Shown here piece after piece: positions 16,464 through 24,515 of a stretch of 64,000 nt of DNA. Below the pieces are notes generated by a model. The model was not told the origin of the DNA, made no database searches, and saw only the letters and a list, made by a program, of their open reading frames with translations. The position numbers and the translations under genes were made by a program. The stretch is from UBA4416 sp943362175 (GTDB lineage: Bacteria > Bacteroidota > Bacteroidia > B-17B0 > Aurantibacillaceae): positions 124,001 to 188,000 of the forward strand of contig CALRIU020000009.1 of the NCBI GenBank assembly GCA_943362175.1. The letters are read 5' to 3'. Numbering within the stretch: position 1 is the first letter of the stretch; every line of letters begins with the position of its first letter.

Positions 16464-17885
16464 CTACTTCCCCCGTCCCTGGATCACAATGAGTGTGGTA
16501 TGGATCAGGATCTTAAAATCCATGCTGAGGCTCATGTTTTCGATGTAGAGGAGGTCGAATTTCACACGGGCCACCATCTGCTCGATGTTTTCGGCATAGC
16601 CGTATTTTACCTGGCCGTAGCCCGTAATGCCCGGTCTCACTTTATGAAGATGCACAAAATGTGGCGCGTGAACCACGATCTGGTCGATGTAAAACTTCCG
16701 CTCCGGCCTCGGGCCTACAATGCTCATATCGCCAATGATTACATTATAGAACTGCGGGATCTCGTCGAGGCGCACTTTCCGGAGGAAGCGGCCCAGCCTG
16801 GTAATGCGTGGGTCATTCTTGCTGGATAATAAGGGACCGCTTTTTTCGGCGTCCACGTTCATGGTCCTGAACTTGATGATATTGAAGACCTGCCCGTCCT
16901 TGCCGATGCGTTCCTGCCGGAAGAATACCGGGCCTTTGGAGCTGAGCTTTACCAGGATGGCAAGCAGCAGGTAAAGCCAGCTGAAAGTGATGAGCACGAA
17001 CAGCGACACGCTCACATCGATAAAGCGCTTTACAGCTTGTTGCCAGTCGGGCATTACCTGCTGGTTGATGGTGATGAGGGCCGTATCCGAAATAGAGTTC
17101 ATCTTTACCTGCCCGGAGAGGATGTCGTACACATCGGGAATGATGCGGATGATCACCCCAAAGTCGTTGAGCTCGTTGATGATCTTTTCCAGGTACTCAT
17201 GTTCCCAGGATTCGATAGCGATGAGGATCTCTTCTACCTGGTTGTCTTTGACGATCTGCTTGAGGTCTTTGTATTCTCCCAGGTGAGGCACCTTATCCTT
17301 GAGCTGTTGCGAAAACCCGTTTTTCTCATCGAGGTGAATAAATCCGATGAACTTATTGCCGCTCGATTTCGGGCTGCCGGTAATCTCTTCATACAATTTC
17401 AGGGCCCGCTGGTTGCTGCCGATAATCACGGTATTGAAGCCGATGGTGCCCTTGTTGATGCGGTGAATGGTAATGGAAGAGAGGATAAAGCGGAAAATGG
17501 CCGTCAGGAAAAAATGAAGCAGGAACAGCACGAAATACACTTTGTAATAGGCCTTGTAGCTGGAAACGAAATCGTCGAGGAGGATGGCAAAGAAGATGAA
17601 GGTCACACCGATCACGGAAGTCGTAAAGGTGTGGGCAATCTCATTGATCCGCGATTTTCTGAAAATATTTTTGTAGATCCCGGTCAGGTAATAGGTAAGC
17701 ACCCAGCCGAAGGGTAAGATCAGCACCCCTACAATGTACTGGCTGTCGAAGATCTTTTCGGGAAGCATCCCGAATTTATCGGGCTCGATGTATAATTTGC
17801 GGTATATGTAAAAGAGCGTCCATGCCAGTGCCGCAGACAGGTAATCAGCGAAAACGTATTTGAATGTCTGTAAATGTTTATTCAC
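16464..17885 (-). CDS. Exopolysaccharide polyprenyl glycosylphosphotransferase (WcaJ/UndPP-HexP transferase-like)
   Basis: 473 residues. It transfers hexose-1-phosphate from a UDP-sugar to undecaprenyl phosphate, starting the repeat unit of a surface polysaccharide. The N-terminal half has about four membrane helices and a CoA-binding-like regulatory domain (NTVIIGSNQRALKLYEEI). The catalytic C-terminal half has a membrane helix followed by GPVFFRQERIGKDGQVF, FKIRTMN-type KFRTMNVDAEKSGP, RLGRFLRKVRLDEIPQ and MSIVGPRPERKFYI. The start is GTG at 17885, overlapping the stop of the upstream lipoprotein gene by one base, so translation is coupled. Confidence 0.92.
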   Translation of the reverse strand: MNKHLQTFKYVFADYLSAALAWTLFYIYRKLYIEPDKFGMLPEKIFDSQYIVGVLILPFGWVLTYYLTGIYKNIFRKSRINEIAHTFTTSVIGVTFIFFAILLDDFVSSYKAYYKVYFVLFLLHFFLTAIFRFILSSITIHRINKGTIGFNTVIIGSNQRALKLYEEITGSPKSSGNKFIGFIHLDEKNGFSQQLKDKVPHLGEYKDLKQIVKDNQVEEILIAIESWEHEYLEKIINELNDFGVIIRIIPDVYDILSGQVKMNSISDTALITINQQVMPDWQQAVKRFIDVSVSLFVLITFSWLYLLLAILVKLSSKGPVFFRQERIGKDGQVFNIIKFRTMNVDAEKSGPLLSSKNDPRITRLGRFLRKVRLDEIPQFYNVIIGDMSIVGPRPERKFYIDQIVVHAPHFVHLHKVRPGITGYGQVKYGYAENIEQMVARVKFDLLYIENMSLSMDFKILIHTTLIVIQGRGK

Positions 17886-18727
17886 TAAGGTCTTACCAAT
17901 CTGAGGTTATCTAAATAAATTTCGGCATCAGGTGCGCTGGGCTGTTTGATAGCCTGCACAAAGACCTGGTACGATGTATAGGAAGGCTGCGTGCTCACTA
18001 CGCTGGTGAGGCTGATGTATACCTTGTTCCATCCGTTGGTAGGCCTTAAGGTCAGTGCCGAGCGCTGTTCCACACCGCCACCGATCACTCCCACGGTTAT
18101 TTCATGGTTGCACTTATAATCCATTTCCAGGTACACATCGGCGCCACCTAAGGGTAAGGCCAGTGCGGTGCTGGTTTTCAGCATCGCCTGGGGCTTTGCG
18201 TCGGTTACGGTCATAAAAATAGAATTGCCGCTACCGCCCCAAACCTTAGCCGGATCGGAGATCATCACCGGGGTAATATCACCGCTGGCCTGGTAATAGG
18301 AGCCGCTGGGAAGAAAGGGATCGTCCTGGATCTGGATGCCGCCGCGGTACTCGAAGGTTGGGACAATGGTGTAGGTTTTTCCGGCTTCAAAAGTGCCGTT
18401 GTAGATGTAAGGATTATAAAAAGTGTATGGTAACCTGGTTCCCGCAATGCCATTATTCACAATGCCTCCGTAAAGCCTCACACTGGCGCTGCCGCTGTTC
18501 ATGATGGGCATCACGCTGCCGATGGGATAGACTCCCTGGAACTTATCATCGACATAAAGCCAGATGTCAGTAATCTTATGGCTGTCGGCCATGCCGCTTA
18601 AGGTAGAGGTAACGGCAGCCTCGTTGACAACGATAAAGGATGCGGCATTCGATTTTAATTTTTCCTTTTTACAGGAAACAAGAACGCTGAGGGCCGCCGC
18701 GAGAAACACTGGTAAAAATGCACGCAT
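17885..18727 (-). CDS. Lipoprotein upstream of the priming glycosyltransferase
   Basis: 280 residues with lipobox VLVSC followed by KKEKLK. The mature part is beta-rich: DIWLYVDDKFQGVYPIGSVM and TRLPYTFYNPYIYNGTFEAG resemble a carbohydrate-binding or DUF4397-like first domain. A C-terminal jelly-roll-like segment ends AEIYLDNLRLVRP, as in carbohydrate-binding modules. I cannot name the family. The gene has its own promoter (18744-18751) and its stop overlaps the start of the glycosylphosphotransferase gene. This suggests it is the first gene of the polysaccharide operon and may bind or anchor the polymer. Confidence 0.75.
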   Translation of the reverse strand: MRAFLPVFLAAALSVLVSCKKEKLKSNAASFIVVNEAAVTSTLSGMADSHKITDIWLYVDDKFQGVYPIGSVMPIMNSGSASVRLYGGIVNNGIAGTRLPYTFYNPYIYNGTFEAGKTYTIVPTFEYRGGIQIQDDPFLPSGSYYQASGDITPVMISDPAKVWGGSGNSIFMTVTDAKPQAMLKTSTALALPLGGADVYLEMDYKCNHEITVGVIGGGVEQRSALTLRPTNGWNKVYISLTSVVSTQPSYTSYQVFVQAIKQPSAPDAEIYLDNLRLVRP

Positions 18728-18743
18728 ATTAATAAGTAAAACG

Positions 18744-18751
18744 CAAATATA
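18744..18751 (-). promoter_or_regulatory. Bacteroidota -7 element (TATATTTG)
   Basis: CAAATATA on the plus strand reads TATATTTG on the minus strand, 17 nt before the lipoprotein start at 18727. It is the likely promoter of the polysaccharide operon. The -33 element is weak. Confidence 0.6.
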
Positions 18752-18827
18752 ACCTTGTTATTGTATTTGATTTCCTAAAAATCAGGTGAAAAGCGCTTTT
18801 TTTTTCTGGTCGTTAAAAATCGGGCTT

Positions 18828-19763
18828 TCAGGCTAATGAAGCATTGATTTGTAGCTCTATTTCATGTACCACGCGCAGAGCAGCCTCCGCATCTTTCAGG
18901 CTTACCATCACCGGCGAGTTGGTGATGATACTTTGATAAAATGATTCCAGTTCCATTTTAATGGCGTTTACCGGCGTTCCGGTCACATATTTTTCGATGA
19001 TCTCGGGCTCGCCGCTGGCCTGCTTTTCCGTGATCACTTTTTGAACCAGGGCCGTTTTATCGAGCAGGTTGACGGTGATATAGGTGTTTTTCTGGAAGAT
19101 CTTAACGGAGCGCACATTTTCGGGGGCAACGCGGTTGGCAGTCAATGTTGCCACCAGGCCGTTCTCAAATTCGATGCGGGCATTGGCGATGTCGGCTGTA
19201 TGGCTCACCACGCGGGAGCCGTTGGCCGAGATTTTTTTGATAGGACTTTGGGTGATGTTCAGGAGCAGGTCGATGTCGTGGATCATCAGGTCCACCACCA
19301 CCGACACATCGGTTCCGCGCACGTTGTATTTGGCTAAACGGTTGGCTTCAAAGACGATAGGTGTTCCTATAAAAGGCTTTACGGCCGTAAAGCCCGGGTT
19401 GAACCTTTCGACGTGCCCAACCTGGATGGTGACGTTGGCCTCGTTCCCAAGGCGCATGAGCTGCATCGTGGTTTCATAATTATCGGTGGCAGGCTTCTCC
19501 AGGAACACATGTTTTCCTTTCCGGATGGCTCGTTCCGCCAGTTCAAAATGGGTAGGAGTGGAGGTGACAATGCTTACCACCTCGCAGCTGTCGAGCAGCT
19601 CCTCATAGCTGTTGCAGGCCCTGGTCTGGTACAGGGAGGCCAGTTCGGTCGTCAGCTCCGTATTGAGGTCGTATATGGCAGTAATTTTAAAATCAGGAAT
19701 TTCAGCCAGCAGTTTTAAATGAATTTTCCCCAGATGCCCCAATCCAACAATTCCAATGTCCAT
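18828..19763 (-). CDS. Gfo/Idh/MocA-family sugar oxidoreductase
   Basis: 311 residues. N-terminal Rossmann fold with IGIVGLGHLGKIHLKLL and the family hallmark GKHVFLEKPATDNYETT (EKP motif, ~93-97). The C-terminal alpha/beta domain contains VGHVERFNPGFTAVKPF and DLMIHDIDLLLNITQSP. The combination GHVERFNP and DLMIHDIDL is what I associate with UDP-GlcNAc 3-dehydrogenase (GnnA)-like members that act in amino-sugar lipid A biosynthesis. This finer assignment is tentative because no GnnB-like aminotransferase is adjacent. It has its own promoter at 19780-19787. Confidence 0.85.
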   Translation of the reverse strand: MDIGIVGLGHLGKIHLKLLAEIPDFKITAIYDLNTELTTELASLYQTRACNSYEELLDSCEVVSIVTSTPTHFELAERAIRKGKHVFLEKPATDNYETTMQLMRLGNEANVTIQVGHVERFNPGFTAVKPFIGTPIVFEANRLAKYNVRGTDVSVVVDLMIHDIDLLLNITQSPIKKISANGSRVVSHTADIANARIEFENGLVATLTANRVAPENVRSVKIFQKNTYITVNLLDKTALVQKVITEKQASGEPEIIEKYVTGTPVNAIKMELESFYQSIITNSPVMVSLKDAEAALRVVHEIELQINASLA

Positions 19764-19779
19764 TTCAATTTTTTTTCGC

Positions 19780-19787
19780 CAAATATA
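19780..19787 (-). promoter_or_regulatory. Bacteroidota -7 element (TATATTTG)
   Basis: The minus-strand TATATTTG lies 17 nt before the start of the Gfo/Idh/MocA gene at 19763, the usual distance. The -33 box is not distinct. Confidence 0.6.
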
Positions 19788-19902
19788 AGCTTATATTAAA
19801 ATCACATTGTTAAAAATTGAATTCATAACCCTAAAAAAACATGCAGTATTATGTCTATTTTTAGAAGCCTCCCCGTACCTAATTTTCCGGGAGCAGAAAG
19901 AG

Positions 19903-20583
19903 ATGATCGTATTGAAGGTAAATAAAGAAGATGAGTACCTGTACCAGGGAAAGAGAAAGCGTTTGGTGGAACAACTGAAGGAGAAAGGAATTACCAGCCA
20001 GACGGTATTGAATGCCATTTTAAAGATCCCGCGCCATTTGTTTTTTGATCAGTCGACCGAAAGGCCCGCCCTTCTGGACCATGCCTATTCGGATAAGGCG
20101 CTGAAAATCGGTGCCGGGCAAACCATTTCGCATCCTTTTACGGTGGCGTTCCAGACCGAGAAGTTGGAGATCGTGAAAGGCGATAAGATCCTGGAAATAG
20201 GCACGGGCTGTGGCTATCAAACGGCCGTGCTGCTGGAGATGGGGGCAAAGGTGTTTTCCGTAGAACGCCAGAAAGAGCTGTACGACAAAACGAAGATTTT
20301 CCTGCCCTTGCTGGGCTACAAAGGAGCGAAGCTGGTGTATGGCGATGGCTATAAAGGCATGCCGCAATTTGCACCCTTCAATAAGATCATCGTAACGGCG
20401 GCGGCACCTTATATTCCGCAGGACCTGCTGGCCCAGCTTTGTGTGGGTGGCATCCTCGTGATCCCGCTCGGCGAAGGCGAAGAGCAGGTCATGAATGTGA
20501 TTGTGAAGCGCTCGGAAACGGAATTCGACAAAAAGACCTTCGGGAAATTCAAATTTGTACCGATGCTGCAAAATAAAAATTAA
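19903..20583 (+). CDS. pcm: Protein-L-isoaspartate O-methyltransferase
   Basis: 226 residues; uses SAM to methylate L-isoaspartyl residues, starting repair of aged proteins in the cytoplasm. Motifs: RKRLVEQLKEKGI near the N-terminus, the family substrate loop DHAYSDKALKIGAGQTISHPF, SAM motif I KILEIGTGCGYQTAVLLEMG, and KIIVTAAAPYIPQDL later on. The ATG at 19903 (MIVLKVNKEDEYLYQGK) was chosen over an in-frame start at 19807, which would add 32 residues not found in the family. Length fits the 210-225 residue norm. Confidence 0.93.
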   Translation: MIVLKVNKEDEYLYQGKRKRLVEQLKEKGITSQTVLNAILKIPRHLFFDQSTERPALLDHAYSDKALKIGAGQTISHPFTVAFQTEKLEIVKGDKILEIGTGCGYQTAVLLEMGAKVFSVERQKELYDKTKIFLPLLGYKGAKLVYGDGYKGMPQFAPFNKIIVTAAAPYIPQDLLAQLCVGGILVIPLGEGEEQVMNVIVKRSETEFDKKTFGKFKFVPMLQNKN

Positions 20584-20612
20584 GCAGCCCGATTCATTCA
20601 TGGCAATAATCT

Positions 20613-20620
20613 TACATTTG
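20613..20620 (+). promoter_or_regulatory. Bacteroidota -7 element (TACATTTG)
   Basis: TACATTTG lies 42 nt before the ATG of the outer-membrane protein gene at 20662 and after the pcm stop, giving a ~35-nt leader. Confidence 0.6.
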
Positions 20621-20661
20621 TCAGCGTTAGGTATCGGATCAAAAAAACAAAAACAATCTCT

Positions 20662-21633
20662 ATGAAAAAAGGAATATTAGCTGCAGCCCTTCTATTAGCT
20701 GCTCATGTCATTACCGCGCAGGACCTCACGTCACGGAAAGGCCATCCTATTTTGCCTGAAACGGGAGATTGGTGCATTGGCCTCGATGCCACTCCTTTTT
20801 TTAATTACCTCGGAAATTTTTTCGGCAAAGGCGGCTCCACTACGGTGACAACGGGCACCGTGCAAACGGCTTCGCACTATACCAACCAGGCTCCGGGCTG
20901 GAATTTCCTGGCCAATAACTTTACCATTTCCGGAAAGAAATTTATTGATCCCAAAACGGCCTACAGGGCTTCGGTGCGCCTGGGCTTTAACAATGTGACC
21001 AAAAAAACACAGGTAGACGACCGTTCTATCACAACGCCACCGGTGTATCCGGCGGTACCGTTCCGTGTTGAAAATTCATGGAAACAATCCTATACCAATA
21101 TCGGCTTGTCGTTTGGAATTGAGAAACGCCGTGGCAAAACCAGGCTGCAGGGCTTTTACGGGGTTGAGGGCGGTATCGGCTTTTCGTCGGGATCCAATAC
21201 CTATAAATACGGGAATGCCTTATCTACCAGCTCTAAAAATCCGGTAAGTGTGGATGTGGTGAACGATGCGTTTGGTGTGACTACGGGCACCACCTCAATG
21301 AACATCACCAAAGATACTTATAGCAACGATGCGCGCATCCTGAAACAAAGCTCGGGCCTGGGCTTCGAAATAGGAGCGAGGGCCTTTTTAGGAGCAGAGT
21401 TTTTTATTGCGCCTAAAATGTCGATTGCCGGTGAGTTTGGCTGGGGTATTGGCTATGGCGCTTCGGGCAAGGCGAAGTACTCCCTGGAAAGTATCGGAAA
21501 TAATGGTACCGAGCTGGTAGTTGGGCGCCAGGAGATCAGCGGAGAGAAAACGAATAAATTCTTTTTCGACAACGATAATAAAAATTCCATCTTCGGGCCA
21601 AGCGGCAGCATTCGTTTGAATTTGTATTTTTAA
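20662..21633 (+). CDS. Outer-membrane beta-barrel protein
   Basis: 323 residues. Signal peptide MKKGILAAALLLAAHVITAQ. The mature part shows alternating amphipathic strands with Gly and aromatic girdle residues (YRASVRLGFNNVTKKTQVDD, NIGLSFGIEKRRGKTRLQGF, MSIAGEFGWGIGYGASG). It ends in a strand with a terminal aromatic (GSIRLNLYF), the classic BAM recognition end. It resembles the generic Bacteroidota 'outer membrane beta-barrel' families; no specific substrate can be assigned. A 466-nt spacer with two copies of a structured repeat follows. Confidence 0.82.
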   Translation: MKKGILAAALLLAAHVITAQDLTSRKGHPILPETGDWCIGLDATPFFNYLGNFFGKGGSTTVTTGTVQTASHYTNQAPGWNFLANNFTISGKKFIDPKTAYRASVRLGFNNVTKKTQVDDRSITTPPVYPAVPFRVENSWKQSYTNIGLSFGIEKRRGKTRLQGFYGVEGGIGFSSGSNTYKYGNALSTSSKNPVSVDVVNDAFGVTTGTTSMNITKDTYSNDARILKQSSGLGFEIGARAFLGAEFFIAPKMSIAGEFGWGIGYGASGKAKYSLESIGNNGTELVVGRQEISGEKTNKFFFDNDNKNSIFGPSGSIRLNLYF

Positions 21634-21710
21634 TACGTTAATGAATTGTTATGATTAGTCATGTCGGGCAAAGCCAGGGCTAATTAGTTTTATTCAATAT
21701 AGTCTTTATT

Positions 21711-21804
21711 TTTTGGCGCCCGGGCGGGCCATCGCTACTCGCTCTTTTGTTGCCCTTTGGGACACCAAAAGGAGCTCAGACAGGCCGCTCTGTCCCTGGC
21801 GCAG
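21711..21804 (+). repeat. Two-hairpin intergenic element, copy 1 (plus orientation)
   Basis: Starts TTTTTTGGCGCCCGGGCGGGC and ends TCCCTGGCGCAG. In between lies a hairpin whose apex is TGCCCTTTGGGACA: CCC/GGG with a 3-nt loop and one bulged A. Below it are TTTTG/CAAAA and GCTC/GAGC. The same design recurs at 21850, 40126, 50215 and 50357 with different stem sequences. Copies 1 and 2 converge head to head. Confidence 0.8.
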
Positions 21805-21849
21805 TACTTCCCTGGGTTTGCAGATTTACTCTTCGTTTGGAGCAGGGCA

Positions 21850-21981
21850 GCGCCAGGGATATGAAGGGTTTGGTTCCTTTACCATCATCACGCTTGTCGT
21901 GATGATGGTAAAGAACCGGAGCGAAGCGAAGCCCGGAATAGCCCGGCCTTCCGCCTGTCTCTTGCGGAAGGCGGCGCCCAA
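21850..21981 (-). repeat. Two-hairpin intergenic element, copy 2 (minus orientation)
   Basis: Read on the minus strand: TTTGGGCGCC, hairpin 1 (GCCTTCCGC pairing with GCGGAAGGC), CGGGCTATTCC, hairpin 2 and final ATATCCCTGGCGC. Hairpin 2 is a 16-bp perfect stem at 21877-21892 / 21898-21913 with a 5-nt loop, extended by GGTTC/GAACC. Same order of parts as copies 1, 3, 4 and 5. Confidence 0.8.
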
Positions 21982-22050
21982 ATCATCAAACCAAGAAAAC
22001 CCAAAACGTTTGATGAGAGAGTGAGATTTAAATCTCTTAAAAATTCCCGC

Positions 22051-22079
22051 TGTTTTTCTCCCATAAAACACTAAATTTG
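22051..22079 (+). promoter_or_regulatory. Bacteroidota-type promoter
   Basis: TAAATTTG at 22072-22079 fits TAnnTTTG, 20 nt before the ATG of the deoxyhypusine-synthase-like gene. A T-rich block at 22052-22057 is a weak -33 region. Confidence 0.6.
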
Positions 22080-22099
22080 CGGACTAAAAATTTTAAGAT

Positions 22100-23086
22100 A
22101 TGTCGACAGCAGCAAACAAAGGCCCTATTTCGAAGTTCGTAGAACACCATTACAAACACTTTAATGCTGCGGCTCTGGTAGATGCCGCCAAAGGTTATGA
22201 ATTGCATTTGACCGAAGGCGGTAAAATGATGGTTACCTTAGCCGGTGCCATGAGTACAGCCGAGCTTGGAAAGTCTTTGGCTGAAATGATCCGCCAGGGA
22301 AAAATTGACATTATCTCCTGCACAGGCGCCAACCTGGAAGAGGACATCATGAACCTGGTAGCGCACAGTCATTACAAGCGCGTGCCTAACTACCGCGATC
22401 TTTCTCCGCAGGACGAATGGGATCTGCTGGAAAACCACTACAACCGTGTAACGGATACCTGCATTCCGGAAGAAGAGGCATTCCGCCGCCTGCAGAAACA
22501 CATTCACAAGATCTGGAAAGACGCCGACACCGCCGGTGAGCGTTTTTTTCCGCATGAGTATATGTACAAGATCCTGAACAGCGGGGAATTAAAACAATAT
22601 TACGAGATCGACCCGAAAGACAGCTGGATGCTGGCTGCCGCAGAGCGCAACCTGCCGATCGTGGTTCCGGGCTGGGAAGACAGCACCATGGGAAATATCT
22701 TTGCCTCTTATGTGATCAAAGGTGAGATCAAAGCGACAACGATGAAAAGCGGGATCGAATACATGGCCTGGCTGGCCGACTGGTATGTGAAGAACAGCGA
22801 AGGAAAAGGCGTGGGCTTTTTCCAGATCGGTGGTGGCATTGCCGGCGATTTCCCGATCTGCGTGGTGCCTATGCTGTACCAGGATATGGAAATGGAAAAC
22901 ATTCCGTTCTGGAGCTATTTCTGCCAGATCTCCGACAGTACAACCTCTTACGGTTCTTACTCAGGTGCTGTACCAAACGAAAAAATTACCTGGGGTAAAT
23001 TAGACATCAACACGCCGAAGTTCATTGTGGAGAGTGATGCGACCATCGTGGCGCCGCTGATCTTCAGCTGGGTGCTTGGTTGGTAA
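22100..23086 (+). CDS. Deoxyhypusine synthase-family protein (probable polyamine aminobutyl transferase)
   Basis: 328 residues of the DHS fold. Eukaryotic and archaeal DHS move an aminobutyl group from spermidine to a lysine of eIF5A through an enzyme-lysine intermediate. Family features are visible: TLAGAMSTAELGKSLAEMI, ISCTGANLEEDIMNLVAH, NLPIVVPGWEDSTMGNIF, QIGGGIAGDFPICVVPMLY and the active-site WGK (K ~300) in EKITWGKLDINTP. Because the catalytic Lys is kept, an aminobutyl-transfer chemistry is likely. Bacteria lack eIF5A, so the acceptor is probably a small amine such as putrescine (homospermidine synthase-like) rather than a protein. This is inference. No polyamine gene is adjacent. 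Confidence 0.9.
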   Translation: MSTAANKGPISKFVEHHYKHFNAAALVDAAKGYELHLTEGGKMMVTLAGAMSTAELGKSLAEMIRQGKIDIISCTGANLEEDIMNLVAHSHYKRVPNYRDLSPQDEWDLLENHYNRVTDTCIPEEEAFRRLQKHIHKIWKDADTAGERFFPHEYMYKILNSGELKQYYEIDPKDSWMLAAAERNLPIVVPGWEDSTMGNIFASYVIKGEIKATTMKSGIEYMAWLADWYVKNSEGKGVGFFQIGGGIAGDFPICVVPMLYQDMEMENIPFWSYFCQISDSTTSYGSYSGAVPNEKITWGKLDINTPKFIVESDATIVAPLIFSWVLGW

Positions 23087-23106
23087 GATTTATCGAACGG
23101 CGTTGG

Positions 23107-23123
23107 CTGAGCGTAGTCGAAGC
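23107..23123 (+). repeat. Dispersed CTGAGCGTAGTCGAAGC repeat
   Basis: Single half-copy of the short repeat seen as an inverted pair at 27031-27103 and again at 56618 and 56742. It lies between the deoxyhypusine-synthase-like gene and its terminator. Confidence 0.6.
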
Positions 23124-23137
23124 TAACCGCTTTCAAA

Positions 23138-23173
23138 ATAAAAATCCCGCCACAACGTGGCGGGATTTTTTAT
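23138..23173. terminator. Bidirectional rho-independent terminator
   Basis: AAAATCCCGCCAC and GTGGCGGGATTTT pair over a 3-nt loop, with A and T runs on both sides. It lies between convergent genes and can serve both; it touches the stop codon of the minus-strand gene at 23170. Confidence 0.9.
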
Positions 23174-23568
23174 TTCATGAGATTCACCTGCTGCCGGAGC
23201 CATTGCAGGGCTTCCGTTTCATGGCTGAACAGTTTGAATTTGATTGGAGGTCTTTCAAAGATCAGGAGCAGGCTCAGGCGGATCTTGCTGATGAGCGTTT
23301 TTGAAATGTAAGCGATGGCAATGATATGATGAGCCATGCGAAAATCGCCCAGGTACATCACGGCTTCTTCCGTCAATTCGTGCTCGCTGGTGGAATCGAA
23401 TAAGATGCCGTAGGGCTTTTGGCCCGATTTCTCGAGCCCGTAGCAATAGATGTAGATCACATCTTCCACGTCAATCACAGCCTTCTCCGCAAAGCGCATG
23501 TATAAGATGCCTTCACTAAAGGAAAGGTGAACTTTGGAAAGGGTAGGGTGTATGGGTTGAGTAGGCAT
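23170..23568 (-). CDS. Small STAS-like/DUF7793-like protein
   Basis: 132 residues, cytoplasmic, beta-alpha-beta pattern (LSFSEGILYMRFAEKAVIDVED, YGILFDSTSEHELTEEAVMYL, MAHHIIAIAYISKTLISKI, FKLFSHETEALQWLRQQ). The layout and the ending EALQWLRQQ recall the SpoIIAA/STAS-like proteins widespread in Bacteroidota. The family name is a best guess and the function is unknown. Monocistronic, sharing a terminator with the convergent gene. Confidence 0.65.
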   Translation of the reverse strand: MPTQPIHPTLSKVHLSFSEGILYMRFAEKAVIDVEDVIYIYCYGLEKSGQKPYGILFDSTSEHELTEEAVMYLGDFRMAHHIIAIAYISKTLISKIRLSLLLIFERPPIKFKLFSHETEALQWLRQQVNLMK

Positions 23569-23946
23569 CTGTTGTTCGCAAATTACAGCTAAATTACAGA
23601 CCGGTATTCTTAAAAATTGTCAATTATCCCTCAGGCATTGTTAATTGTTCGGGCATGGACCTGAGCTTCATCAATTGACAAATTGAAAATTAAAATGCGT
23701 TTCAGTTTTATTTTAGAAATGTAAAAACATGTTTTGCATCGCCTGTGTCAACACGAATATTCATTATGTTCCTTCAAATGTCAATACACAGGCCAGGGAT
23801 GTACATCCGATTAAAAATATCCTTTCCTGTAGCCTAATTTTGAACCCGCCATAGCATGTACTCTCAGAATAAGCACTCTGAGATTTGTTTTGGAAGAGTC
23901 ACAAATACGAATAACTAACCAACAATTTAACCAACCAACTAAAACG
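23569..23946. other. Gene-free spacer with inverted repeats
   Basis: 378 nt without a convincing gene. It holds an imperfect inverted pair AATTGTCAATT / AATTGACAAATT (about 23615-23690), a simple repeat type common in intergenic DNA. CTCAGA..TCTGAG forms a small hairpin at ~23863-23883 just before the next gene. An in-frame TTG at 23890 would lengthen that gene but gives an unlikely N-terminus. Confidence 0.5.
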
Positions 23947-24252
23947 ATGACCATAGGAAGATTTTACGGAATAACTATTATTTTGTTGAGCAGCATAGGC
24001 TGCTTCATGGCTTATGATATGTTTACAGAAACAGGCTCTGTTTTTAAATTTTTAATAGCAGCACCTGTATTTCTCATGATCGGAATTGCCATGCTAATCT
24101 TTCCGGGATACCATGTTACCTTAAAGCAAAGCAGGAACAGGGAAGTTGCACCAGACGCTTTTTATAAGCAGGCACCTAAACTTCATAAAATAATATGGGC
24201 TGTCGCCGGTGTTGCCGGTTTCATCGCGTCTATGGTTTTTTTCAAAATCTAA
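23947..24252 (+). CDS. Small two-to-three-helix membrane protein
   Basis: 101 residues from the ATG at 23947 (MTIGRFYGITIILLSSIGCF), preferred over the polar extension from TTG 23890. Hydrophobic segments lie at residues ~5-25, ~33-53 and ~80-100, separated by a basic loop (KQSRNREVAPDAFYKQAPKL). No family recognised. It is isolated: repeat-bearing spacer upstream, 263 nt of non-coding sequence downstream. Confidence 0.6.
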   Translation: MTIGRFYGITIILLSSIGCFMAYDMFTETGSVFKFLIAAPVFLMIGIAMLIFPGYHVTLKQSRNREVAPDAFYKQAPKLHKIIWAVAGVAGFIASMVFFKI

Positions 24253-24515
24253 TCTCTAAATGTAATGTGACGTCATGGAGGCGGTTCCCGGTTTCGTCAT
24301 ATTTCCAAACCATTTCGCTTACAGCTTACCTTTGTTGCTTCTGGTCGCCGGCTTTTACGCAATCCTGGCAATAGATACAGATAACAGCCTCTGTTCAATC
24401 ACAGCTTTACCAGCCGCATGAATAAGATCGTGTACTAAAACGATAGCTGCAAGTTATCAGGTGTGATGTATGGGGTGTGAGCAGCTGTCAGGTCTTTACA
24501 TGAGGGATCGCTTCT

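Noticed and set aside
21713..22024. Frames of 80-100 codons in both strands across the paired structured element
   Set aside because: They follow the palindromic GC-rich repeat units and disappear outside them; the element, not a protein, explains the sequence.
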